Part shown: positions 38,001-49,332 of the stretch, piece after piece
How the letters are laid out: every line of letters starts with the position of its first letter
Position numbering within the stretch: the stretch's first letter is position 1
Origin: Monarcha castaneiventris obscurior
Lineage: Eukaryota > Chordata > Aves > Passeriformes > Monarchidae
NCBI GenBank assembly: GCA_026261815.1
Contig: JAMPIT010000350.1
Location: 4,007,650-4,071,649 of the forward strand
DNA length: 64,000 nucleotides
Reading direction: 5' to 3'
Translations under genes and position numbers: made by a program
Notes under the pieces: model-generated
Told to the model about the DNA's origin: nothing
The model's database searches: none
What the model saw: only the letters and a program-made list of their open reading frames with translations

Positions 38001-40516
38001 CAGCGCTCACTTCTGCCCAGTGCTCCTTCTTAGGCTCTGAATAGGGCGAAGTTTAGGGTTAAGCCTAGGGTAAAGGTTCAGAAAAGCAAAAAGCCCAGAG
38101 CTCTATGGACACTAAAAATGCGAAAGGCATGCCAAGAGAAATGCAAAACAGCCCCACATATGCGCCATCCTCATCTTCCTGATCGGACCTCATTTCAGCC
38201 CAGTGCTCCTTCTTAGGCTCTGAATAGGGCGAAGTTTAGGGTTACACCTAGGGTTAGGGTTCAGAAAAGCAAAAAGCCCAGAGCTCTATGGACGGTTATA
38301 ATGCGAAAGGCATGTCAAGAGAAATGCAAAACAGCCCCACAAATGCAGCATCTTCACCTTCAAAATCGGACCTCATTTCTGCCCTGTGCTCTTTCTTAAG
38401 GCTACATATAGGCCGAAGTTTAGGGTTACGCCTAGGGTTAGGGTTCAGAACACAAAAGCCCAGAGCTCCAGGGACACTAAAAATGCGAAAGGCATGTCAA
38501 GAGAAATGTAAAACAGCCCCACACATGCAGCATCTTCACTTTCAAGATCGGAGCTCATTTCTGCCCAGTGCTCTTTCAAAAGGATCTGAATAGGGCGAAC
38601 TTTAGGGTTACGCCTAGGGTTAGGGTTCAGAAAATCAAAAAGCCCAGAGCTCCGGGGACATGAAAAATGCAAAAGGCATGCCGAGACAAAAAACAGCCAC
38701 AATCAACTGCCATCTTGATATTCCTGATCCGTGCTCATTTCTGCCCAGCGCTCTTATGAAGGCACCCCATACTGTGAAGTTTAGGGTTTTGCCGAGGGTT
38801 AGGGTTCACAAAAGCAAAAAGCCCAGAGCTCCAGGGACACTAAAAATGCGAAAGGCATGCCAAGAGAAATGTACAACAGGCCAATCATCTGCCATTGTGA
38901 TATTACTGGTCAGAGCTCATTCCTGCCCAGCGCTCTTACTTAGGCCACCCCATAGTGCAAAGTTTAGGGTTTCGCCTAGGGTTAGGGGTCAGAAAAGCAA
39001 AAAGCCCAGAGCTCTATGGACAGTTATAATGCGAAAGGCATGTCAAGAGAAATGCAAAAGTGCCCCAATTATCTGCCATGGTCACCTTCCTGAGCAGCGC
39101 TCACTTCTGCCCAGTGCTCTTTCTTAGGCTCTGAATAGGGCGAAGCTTAGGGTTACGCCTAGGGTTCGGGTTCAGAAAAGCAAAAAGCCCAGAGCTCCAG
39201 GGACACTAAAAATGCGAAAGAGATGCCAAGAGAAATGCAAAACAGCCCCACACATGCAGCAACCTCATCTTCCTGATCTGACCTCATTTCTGCCCTGTGC
39301 TCTTTCTTAGGCTCTGCATAGGGCGAAGTTTAGGGTTACGCCTAGGGTTAGGGTTCAGAAAAGCAAAAAGCCCAGAGCTCCAGGGACACTAAAAATGCGA
39401 AAGGCATGCCAAAAGAAATGCAATAGAGCCCCAAACATGCAGCAACCTCATCTTCAAGATCGGACCTCATTTCTGCCCAGTCCTCTTTCTTAGGCTCTGC
39501 ATAGGGCGAAGTTTAGGGTTACGCCTAGGGTCAGGGTTCAGAACACAAAAAAGCCCAGAGCTCCAGGGACACTAAAAATGCGAGAGCAATGCCCACACAA
39601 GTGCAAAAGAGCTCCAATCATCTGCCTTCTTCATATTCCTGATCAGTGCTAATTTCTGCCCATTGCTCCTACTCAGGCTCCGCATAGTGTGAAGTTTAGG
39701 GTTACGCCTAGGGATAGAGTTCAGAAAACTAAAAAGCCCAGAGTTCCAGGGACACTAAAAATGTGAAAGGCATGCCAAGAGAAATCCAAAACAGCCCCAG
39801 TTATCTGCCATTTTTCATCTTCCTGATCAGCGCTCATTTCTGACCAGTACTCTTTTCAGGATCTGCATAGTGCGAAGTTTAGGGTTACGGTTATGGTTAG
39901 GGTTCAGAAAACCAAAAAGCCCAGAGCCCCATGGACACTAAAAATGCGAAAGGCATGTCAAGAGAAATGCAAAAGTGCCCCAATTACCTGCCATGGTCAT
40001 CTTCCTGATCAGCGCTCACTTCTGCCCAGTGCTCTTTCTTAGGCTCTGAATAGGGCGAAGCTTAGGGTTACGCCTAGGGTAAGGGTTCAGAAAAGCAAAA
40101 AGCCCAGAGCTCCAGGGACACTAAAAATGCGAAAGGCATGCCAAGAGAAATGTAAAACAGGCCAATCATCTGCCATTGTGATATTACTGGTCAGAGCTCA
40201 TTTCTGCCCAGTGCTCTTTATAAGCCACCCCATAGTGCAAAGTTTAGGGTTACGGCCAAGTTTAGGGTTCAGAAAAGCAAAAAGCCCAGAGTTCCAGGGA
40301 CACTAAAAATGCGAAAGGCATGTCAAGAGAAATGCAAAAGTGCCCCAATTACCTGCCATGGTGTAGCGGGTTGAATTCGGTAACCGGGCAGAAACACCAA
40401 TTTGTGTAGTGGTTTAAGGGTTAACTCAGGCAGTAGCCCCCTTATGTCCCTTCTGTGAGATAAGCATCAGGAGATAAAAGCAAAGTAGGCACAAAAACTG
40501 AAAGAATATAAACAAG

Positions 40517-40522
40517 TTTATT
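40517..40522 (-). promoter_or_regulatory. AATAAA polyadenylation signal in long LTR copy 2
   Basis: Unchanged counterpart of the minus-strand AATAAA at 16643-16648. Confidence 0.55.
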
Positions 40523-40654
40523 AACAGAGTTAAAAGAGGGAAAAAGAAAGTCAGACTAAACCTTCAGAACACCTCTCTCCCCCCACTTCTGCTCCCTTCC
40601 ACCACCAACGTAAAAGAAAACACAACCCTTGAAGATTTTAGTCAGTTCACCACC

Positions 40655-40662
40655 TATATAAT
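40655..40662 (-). promoter_or_regulatory. TATA-like element in long LTR copy 2
   Basis: Unchanged counterpart of the TATA-like sequence at 16781-16788, with the same reservations. Confidence 0.35.
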
Positions 40663-41877
40663 AATTTCTGGCTTTCAGTTCACTTAGGGAGAGGAGTCTC
40701 TCTTGGTCAAAACCATGGAAACATCTCCACACGAAACAATCTCGTGCAGCTTCAGTGTCACAGCAAAGCAGCCGCCCGGGATGGTTCTCTGCTTGCATGT
40801 GAAAGTCCCATCCCCCGACTACAGCTTTCCCCACAGCTGTTTCGAGGGTTTCTTTAGCTAAGGGGGTACTATTTTTAAGGATGAGCAGTTCAGAAACAGA
40901 AGTTTTCTTCACTTATCGAAGTGCCTGAAAGGCGTAAGGACCCTCTCTGGGAGTAACCACATGGTCTAGGAACAGAGATCCTTTTCTCTGGTGCGATCTC
41001 TGCTCAAGTTTCTCAGCATTGCAGCACAAATACAGTTGCTCACAGCAAGTTATAGCTAGTTCAGCGTTTGCTTGTTCTAGTACAAGCACTTTTGCTCACA
41101 GTTGCAGTTTGAGCGCTCCAACCCCCCCCTAATGCTTTCAAGAAATTACAATGGGTAGTCTAATATATCATAGTCCATCACCATGGTTTTTTTCCAACAG
41201 AATTTCAGCTTCTAGGATTACAGCATCTCCTCAAATCCCCTCTCTCGAGGTCTCAGGTTTTTCTTCCTCACTGACTTGGGCATCTTTATAGTGTCTCCTT
41301 CACAAGCCTTCACTTTCCTCTCTCCATCTGATCAGGGAGATGATTAGTCTCTGCAGGCTTCATCTGGTCTGGAAAAAACTTTAACAGCACTAAAGGAGTT
41401 AACCTCCCCCGGGCTTTGCAGCTGGCGCTTGGAATTTCCTTATCTCTTGGCCACGTGATCCTGCCGGACGGCAGTTTCAGGGGAATTTCAGCTGCTCCGG
41501 GGGTGAGGTGAGGGCCATCCTGGCTTCTGGAAGGGGGGTGTCTGGCGAGTTGAAGTGACTGCAATCTCAGCCAAGCCACCCCCTGGCCGACCCGGGCCAG
41601 GCCCGGCCGGCAGAGCCTGGCCTGGCCCGGCCACCCCCCACCAGTTACCTGTTCGGCTGCCGGAAGCAAGAGAGAGCCTTCCCGGGCTTTCTGCTTCTTA
41701 AAATGTGATTTCACAGAGGCGTGTCAAGCTCTCTAAGTGGTTTAGAAAGTTGTCAATATTCCACCTGGCCAGTTGAATGGGTCTAGAGGGAGCTGAAAGC
41801 ACCGTTTTGCAAGGAATCACTTCCTGGCCGGTGCAGCCTTCTTTAACTACAATTCCCAGCTACCCTAAACCACGACA

Positions 41878-44800
41878 CATAGTCATCTTCCTGATCAGTG
41901 CTCATTTCTACCCTGTGCTCCTTCTTAGGCTCTGAATAGGGCGACGTTTAGGGTTACGCCCAGGGTTCGGGTTCAGAAAAGCAAAAAGCCCAGAGCTCCA
42001 GGGACACGAAAAATGCGAAAGGCATGCCAGGAGAAATACAAAAGAGCCCCAAACATGCAGCATCCTCATCTTCTTGATCTGACCTCATTTATGCTCCGTG
42101 TTCTTTCACAAAAGGCTCCGCATAGGGCAAAGTTTAGGGTTACGCCTAGGGTTAGGGTTCAGAAAACCAAAAAGCCCAGAGCTCCAGGGACACTAAAAAT
42201 GCAAAAGGCATGTCAAGAGAAATGCAAAACAGCCCCACCAATGCAGCATCTTCACCTTCAAGACTGGACCTCATTTCTGCCCAGTGCTCTTTCTTAAGGC
42301 TACATATAGGGCGAAGTTTAGGGTTACGCCTAGGGTTCGGGTTCAGAAAAGCAAATAGCCCAGAGCTCCAGGCACACTAAAAATGCGAAAGAGATGCCAA
42401 GAGAAATGCAAAACAGCCCCACACATGCAGCAACCTCATCTTCCTGATCTGACCTCATTTCTGCCCTGTGCTCTTTCTTAGGCTCTGCATAGGGCGAAGT
42501 TTAGGGTTACGCCTAGGGTTAGGGTTCAGAACACCAAAAAGCCCAGAGCTCCAGGGACACTAAAAATGCGAAAGGCATGCCAAGAGAAATGCAATAGAGC
42601 CCCAAACATGCAGCAACCTCATCTTCAAGATCGGACCTCATTTCTGCCCAGTCCTCTTTCTTAAGGCTACACATAGGGCGAAGTTTAGGGTTACGCCTAG
42701 GGTCAGGGTTCAGAACACAAAAAAGCCCAGAGCTCCAGGGACACTAAAAATGCGAGAGCAATGCCCACACAAGTGCAAAAGAGCTCCAATCATCTGCCTT
42801 CTTCATATTCCTGATCAGTGCTAATTTCTGCCCATTGCTCCTACTCAGGCTCCGCATAGTGTGAAGTTTAGGGTTACGCCTAGGGATAGGGTTCAGAAAA
42901 CTAAAAAGCCCAGAGTTCCAGGGACACTAAAAATGTGAAAGGCATGCCAAGAGAAATCCAAAACAGCCCCAGTTATCTGCCATTTTTCATCTTCCTGATC
43001 AGCGCTCATTTCTGACCAGTACTCTTTTCAGGATCTGCATAGTGCGAAGTTTAGGGTTACGGCTATGGTTAGGGTTCAGAAAACCAAAAAGCCCAGAGCC
43101 CCATGGACACTAAAAATGCGAAAGGCATGTCAAGAGAAATGCAAAAGTGCCCCAATTACCTGCCATGGTCATCTTCCTGATCAGCGCTCACTTCTGCCCA
43201 GTGCTCTTTCTTAGGCTCTGAATAGGGCGAAGCTTAGGGTTACGCCTAGGGTAAGGGTTCAGAAAAGCAAAAAGCCCAGAGCTCCAGGGACACTAAAAAT
43301 GCGAAAGGCATGCCAAGAGAAATGTAAAACAGGCCAATCATCTGCCATTGTGATATTACTGGTCAGAGCTCATTTCTGCCCAGTGCTCTTTATAAGCCAC
43401 CCCATAGTGCAAAGTTTAGGGTTACGGCCAAGTTTAGGGTTCAGAAAAGCAAAAAGCCCAGAGTTCCAGGGACACTAAAAATGTGAAAGGCATGCCAAGA
43501 GAAATCCAAAACAGCCCCAGTTACCTGTCATTGTCATCTTCCTGAGCAGCGCTCATTTCTGCCCAGTGCTCTTTTCAGGATCCGCATAGTGCGAAGTTTA
43601 GGGTTATGCCTAGGGTTAGGGTTCAGAAAAGCAAAAAGCCCAGAGCTCCAGGGACACGAAAAATGCGAAAGGCATGCCAGGAGAAATACAAAAGAGCCCC
43701 AAACATGCAGCATCCTCATCTTCTTGATCTGACCTCATTTATGCTCCGTGTTCTTTCACAAAAGGCTCCGCATAGGGCGAAGTTTAGGGTTACGCCTAGG
43801 GTTAGGGTTCAGAAAAGCAAAAAGCCCAGAGCTCAATGGACACTAAAAATGCGAAAGGCATGCCAAGAGAAATGCAAAACAGCCCCACACATGCGCCATC
43901 CTCATCTTCCTGATCGGACCTCATTTCAGCCCAGTGCTCCTTCTTAGGCTCTGAATAGGGCGAAGTTTAGGGTTACACCTAGAGTTAGGGTTCAGAACAC
44001 CAAAAGCCCAGAGCTCTATGGACAGTTATAATGCGAAAGGCATGTCAAGAGAAATGCAAAACAGCGCAAGTTATCTGCCATGGTCATCTTCCTCATCAGT
44101 GCTCACTTCTGCCCAGTGCTCCTTCTTAGGCTCTGAATAGGGCGAAGTTTAGGGTTACGCCTAGGGTTAGGGTTCAGAAAAGCAAAAAGCCCAGAGCTCT
44201 ATGGACAGTTATAATGCGAAAGGCATGCCAAGAGAAATGCAAAACAGCCCCACACATGCAGCATCTTCACCTTCAAGATCGGAGCTCATTTCTGCCCTGT
44301 GCTCTTTCTTAAGGCTCTGAATAGGGCGAACTTTAGGGTTACGCCTAGGGTTAGGGTTCAGAACACCAAAAAGCCCAGAGCTCCGGGGACATGAAAAATG
44401 CAAAAGGCATGCCGAGAGAAAAAACAGCCACAATCAACTGCCATCTTGATATTCCTGATCCGCGCTCATTTCTGCCCAGCGCTCTTATTAAGGCACCCCA
44501 TAGTGTGAAGTTTAGGGTTATGCCTAGGGTTAGGGTTCAGAAAAGCAAAAAGCCCAGAGCTCCAGGGACACTAAAAATGCGAAAGGCATGCCAAGAGAAA
44601 TGTACAACAGGCCAATCATCTGCCATTGTGATATTACTGGTCAGAGCTCATTTCTGCCCAGTGCTCTTACTTAGGCCACCCCATAGTGCAAAGTTTAGGG
44701 TTTCGCCTAGGGTTAGGGGTCAGAAAAGCAAAAAGCCCAGAGCTCTATGGACAGTTATAATGCGAAAGGCATGCCAAGAGAAATGCAAAACAGCCCCACA

Positions 44801-46953
44801 AATGCAGCATCTTCACCTTCAAGACTGGACCTCATTTCTGCCCAGTGCTCTTTCTTAAGGCTACATATAGGGCGAAGTTTAGGGTTACGCCTAGGGTTAG
44901 GGTTCAGAAAAGCAAAAAGCCCAGAGCTCCAGGGACACTAAAAATGCGAAAGGCATGTCAAGAGAAATGCAAAACAGTTCCAAACATGCAGCATCCTCAT
45001 CTTCCAGATCGGACCTCATTTCTGCCCAGTGCTCTTTCAAAAGGATCTGCATAGGGCGAACTTTAGGGTTACGCCTAGGGTTAGGGTTCAGAAAACCAAA
45101 AAGCCCAGAGCTCCGGGGACATGAAAAATGCAAAAGGCATGCCGAGAGAAAAAACAGCCACAATCAACTGCCATCTTGATATTCCTGATCCGCGCTCATT
45201 TCTGCCCCGCGCTCTTATTAAGGCACCCCATAGTGTGAAGTTTAGGGTTACGCCTAGGGTTCGGGTTCAGAAAAGCAAAAAGCCCAGAGCTCCAGGGACA
45301 CTAAAAATGCGAAAGGCATGCCAAGAGAAATGCAAAACAGCCCAACATATGCCATCCTCATCTTCCTGATCTGACCTCATTTCTGCCCAGTGCTCTTTCT
45401 TAGGCACCGCATAGGGCGAAGTTTAGGGTTACGCCTAGGGTTAGGGTTCAGAAAAGCAAAAAGCCCAGAGCTCCAGGGACACTAAAAATGCGAAAGGCAT
45501 GCCAAGAGAAATGCAAAACAGCCCCAACACATGCAGCAACCTCATCTTCAAGATCGGACCTCATTTCTGCCCAGTGCTCTTTCTTAAGGCTACACATAGG
45601 GCGAAGTTTAGGGTTACGCCTAGGGTTAGGGTTCAGAACACCAAAAAGCCCAGAGCTCCAGGGACACTAAAAATGCGAAAGGCATGCCAAGAGAAATGCA
45701 AAACAGCCCCAGACATCAGCCTCTTCATCTTCCAGATCAGAGCTCATTTCTGCCCAGTGCTCTTTCCTAGCCTGCACTAGTGCGAAGTTTAGGGTTACGC
45801 CTAGGGTTAGGGTTCAGAAAAGCAAAAAGCCCAGAGCTCCAGGGACACTAAAAATGCGAAAGGCATGCCAAGAGAAATACAAAACAGCCCCACACATGCA
45901 GCATCCTCATCTTCATGATCGGACCTCATTTCTGCCCAGTGCTCTTTCTTAGGCTCCGAATAGGGCGAAGTTTAGGGTTACGCCTAGGGTTAGGGTTCAG
46001 AACACCAAAAAGCCCAGAGCTCAATGGACACTAAAAATGCGAAAGGCATGCCAAGAGAAATGCAAAACAGCCCAACATATCTGCCATCCTCATCTTCCTC
46101 ATCAGCGCTCATTTCTGCCCAGTGCTCCTTCTTAGGCTCTGAATAGGGCGAAGTTTAGGGTTACGCCTAGGGTTAGGGTTCAGAAAAGCAAAAAGCCCAG
46201 AGCTCCATGGACAGTAAAAATGCGAAAGGCATGCCAAGAGAAATGCAAAACAGCCCCACAAATGCACCATCTTCACCTTCCAGATCGGACCTCATTTCTG
46301 CCCAGTGCTCTTTCTAAAGGATCTGAATAGGGCGAACTTTAGGGTTACGCCTAGGGTTAGGGTTCAGAAAACCAAAAAGCCCAGAGCTCCAGGGACACTA
46401 AAAATGCGAAAGGCATGCCAAGAGAAATGTACAACAGCCCAATCATCTGCCATCGTGATATTACTGGTCAGAGCTCATTTCTGCCCAGTGCTCTTACTTA
46501 GGCCACCCCATAGTGCAAAGTTTAGGGTTACGCCTAGGGTTAGGGGTCAGAAAACCAAAAAGCCCAGAGCTCCAGGGACACTAAAAATGCGAAAGGCATG
46601 CCAAGAGAAATGCAAAACAGCCCCAAATCTGCATCCTCATCTTCCTGATCAGCGCTCATTTCTGCCCAGTGCTCTTCTTAGGCTCTGAATAGGGCGAAGT
46701 TTAGGGTTACGCCTAGGGTTAGGGTTCAGAAAAGCAAAAAGCCCAGAGCTCCAGGGACACTAAAAATGCGAAAGGCATGCCAAGAGAAATGCAAAACAGC
46801 CCCAAACATGCAGCATCCTCATCTTCAAGATCGGACCTCATTTCTGCCCAGTGCTCTTTCTTAAGGCTACACATAGGGCGAAGTTTAGGGTTACGCCTAG
46901 GGTCAGGGTTCAGAACACAAAAAAGCCCAGAGCTCCAGGGACACTAAAAATGC
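41878..46953 (+). repeat. Satellite block between the long LTR and the homogenised domain
   Basis: About 28 monomers. The first part (to about 45.2 kb) carries the same variant series as the homogenised domain to the right. From about 45.28 to 46.85 kb there is instead a run of monomers close to the general consensus, with spacers not seen in the regular units, for example CCAACATATGCC at 45351 and CCCCAAATCTGC at 46621. The spacing between GAGAGCAATGCCCAC markers at 42754 and 46954 is 4,200 bp, 23 monomers. Confidence 0.88.
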
Positions 46954-49332
46954 GAGAGCAATGCCCACACAAGTGCAAAAGAGCTCCAATCATCTGCCTT
47001 CTTCATATTCCTGATCAGTGCTAATTTCTGCCCATTGCTCCTACTCAGGCTCCGCATAGTGTGAAGTTTAGGGTTACGCCTAGGGATAGGGTTCAGAAAA
47101 CTAAAAAGCCCAGAGTTCCAGGGACACTAAAAATGTGAAAGGCATGCCAAGAGAAATCCAAAACAGCCCCAGTTATCTGCCATTTTTCATCTTCCTGATC
47201 AGCGCTCATTTCTGACCAGTACTCTTTTCAGGATCTGCATAGTGCGAAGTTTAGGGTTACGGCTATGGTTAGGGTTCAGAAAACCAAAAAGCCCAGAGCC
47301 CCATGGACACTAAAAATGCGAAAGGCATGTCAAGAGAAATGCAAAAGTGCCCCAATTACCTGCCATGGTCATCTTCCTGATCAGCGCTCACTTCTGCCCA
47401 GTGCTCTTTCTTAGGCTCTGAATAGGGCGAAGCTTAGGGTTACGCCTAGGGTAAGGGTTCAGAAAAGCAAAAAGCCCAGAGCTCCAGGGACACTAAAAAT
47501 GCGAAAGGCATGCCAAGAGAAATGTAAAACAGGCCAATCATCTGCCATTGTGATATTACTGGTCAGAGCTCATTTCTGCCCAGTGCTCTTTATAAGCCAC
47601 CCCATAGTGCAAAGTTTAGGGTTACGGCCAAGTTTAGGGTTCAGAAAAGCAAAAAGCCCAGAGTTCCAGGGACACTAAAAATGTGAAAGGCATGCCAAGA
47701 GAAATCCAAAACAGCCCCAGTTACCTGCCATTGTCATCTTCCTGATCAGCGCTCATTTCTGCCCAGTGCTCTTTTCAGGATCCGCATAGTGCGAAGTTTA
47801 GGGTTATGGCTATGGTTAGGGTTCAGAAAAGCAAAAAGCCCAGAGCTCCAGGGACACGAAAAATGCGAAAGGCATGCCAGGAGAAATACAAAAGAGCCCC
47901 AAACATGCAGCATCCTCATCTTCTTGATCTGACCTCATTTATGCTCCGTGTTCTTTCACAAAAGGCTCCGCATAGGGCGAAGTTTAGGGTTACGCCTAGG
48001 GTTAGGGTTCAGAAAAGCAAAAAGCCCAGAGCTCAATGGACACTAAAAATGCGAAAGGCATGCCAAGAGAAATGCAAAACAGCCCCACACATGCGCCATC
48101 CTCATCTTCCTGATCGGACCTCATTTCAGCCCAGTGCTCCTTCTTAGGCTCTGAATAGGGCGAAGTTTAGGGTTACACCTAGGGTTAGGGTTCAGAACAC
48201 CAAAAAGCCCAGAGCTCTATGGACAGTTATAATGCGAAAGGCATGTCAAGAGAAATGCAAAACAGCCCAAGTTATCTGCCATGGTCATCTTCCTCATCAG
48301 CGCTCACTTCTGCCCAGTGCTCCTTCTTAGGCTCTGAATAGGGCGAAGTTTAGGGTTACGCCTAGGGTTCGGGTTCAGAAAAGCAAAAAGCCCAGAGCTC
48401 TATGGACAGTTATAATGCGAAAGGCATGCCAAGAGAAATGCAAAACAGCCCCACACATGCAGCATCTTCACCTTCAAGATCGGAGCTCATTTCTGCCCTG
48501 TGCTCTTTCTTAAGGCTCTGAATAGGGCGAAGTTTAGGGTTACGCCTAGGGTTAGGGTTCAGAAAACCAAAAAGCCCAGAGCTCAATGGACACTAAAAAT
48601 GCGAAAGGCATGCCAAGAGAAATGCAAAACAGCCCCACAAATGCAGCATCTTCACCTTCAAGACTGGACCTCATTTCTGCCCAGTGCTCTTTCTTAAGGC
48701 TACATATAGGGCGAAGTTTAGGGTTACGCCTAGGGTTAGGGTTCAGAAAACCAAAAAGCCCAGAGCTCCAGGGACACTAAAAATGCGAAAGGCATGTCAA
48801 GAGAAATGCAAAACAGTTCCAAACATGCAGCATCCTCATCTTCCAGATCGGACCTCATTTCTGCCCAGTGCTCTTTCAAAAGGATCTGCATAGGGCGAAC
48901 TTTAGGGTTACGCCTAGGGTTAGGGTTCAGAAAACCAAAAAGCCCAGAGCTCCGGGGACATGAAAAATGCAAAAGGCATGCCGAGAGAAAAAACAGCCAC
49001 AATCAACTGCCATCTTGATATTCCTGATCCGCGCTCATTTCTGCCCAGCGCTCTTATTAAGGCACCCCATAGTGTGAAGTTTAGGGTTACGCCTAGGGTT
49101 CGGGTTCAGAAAAGCAAAAAGCCCAGAGCTCCAGGGACACTAAAAATGCGAAAGAGATGCCAAGAGAAATGCAAAACAGCCCCACACATGCAGCAACCTC
49201 ATCTTCCTGATCTGACCTCATTTCTGCCCTGTGCTCTTTCTTAGGCTCTGCATAGGGCGAAGTTTAGGGTTACGCCTAGGGTCAGGGTTCAGAACACAAA
49301 AAAGCCCAGAGCTCCAGGGACACTAAAAATGC
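46954..49332 (+). repeat. 13-monomer higher-order unit 1 (about 2,379 bp)
   Basis: Bounded by successive GAGAGCAATGCCCAC markers, which occur once per unit. The unit contains 13 monomers in fixed order, including one GTAAAACAGGCC monomer, one GCTCAATGG monomer, two or three GGACAGTTATAATG monomers and one CCGAGAGAAAAAACAGCC monomer. The start is an arbitrary phase choice. Confidence 0.85.

Larger units (their letters stand above)
17984..40361 (+). repeat. Central patchwork satellite block
   Basis: About 122 monomers between the two long LTRs, with no foreign insertion. The marker GAGAGCAATGCCCAC occurs at 26382, 32253, 35554 and 39582, and in altered form at 24711, at unequal distances that are all close to whole numbers of monomers (for example 3,301 bp is 18 and 4,028 bp is 22). 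This shows repeated local duplication and deletion in whole-monomer steps instead of one fixed higher-order unit. It contains an indel-rich patch (24290-25230) and a three-copy 10-monomer repeat (about 27.4-32 kb). Confidence 0.9.
40362..41877 (-). mobile_element. Long solo LTR of an avian endogenous retrovirus, copy 2 (1,516 bp)
   Basis: This is the same element as at 16488-17983, in the same orientation and at the same point in the monomer, flanked by CATGG (40357-40361) and CATAG (41878-41882), including the same mismatch in the right flank. It differs by scattered substitutions and is 20 bp longer because of extra GC-rich sequence around 41579-41602. Shared satellite flank extends about 60 bp to the left and about 290 bp to the right. 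The pair was therefore made by duplication of already occupied satellite DNA. No internal retroviral genes are present. Confidence 0.82.
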
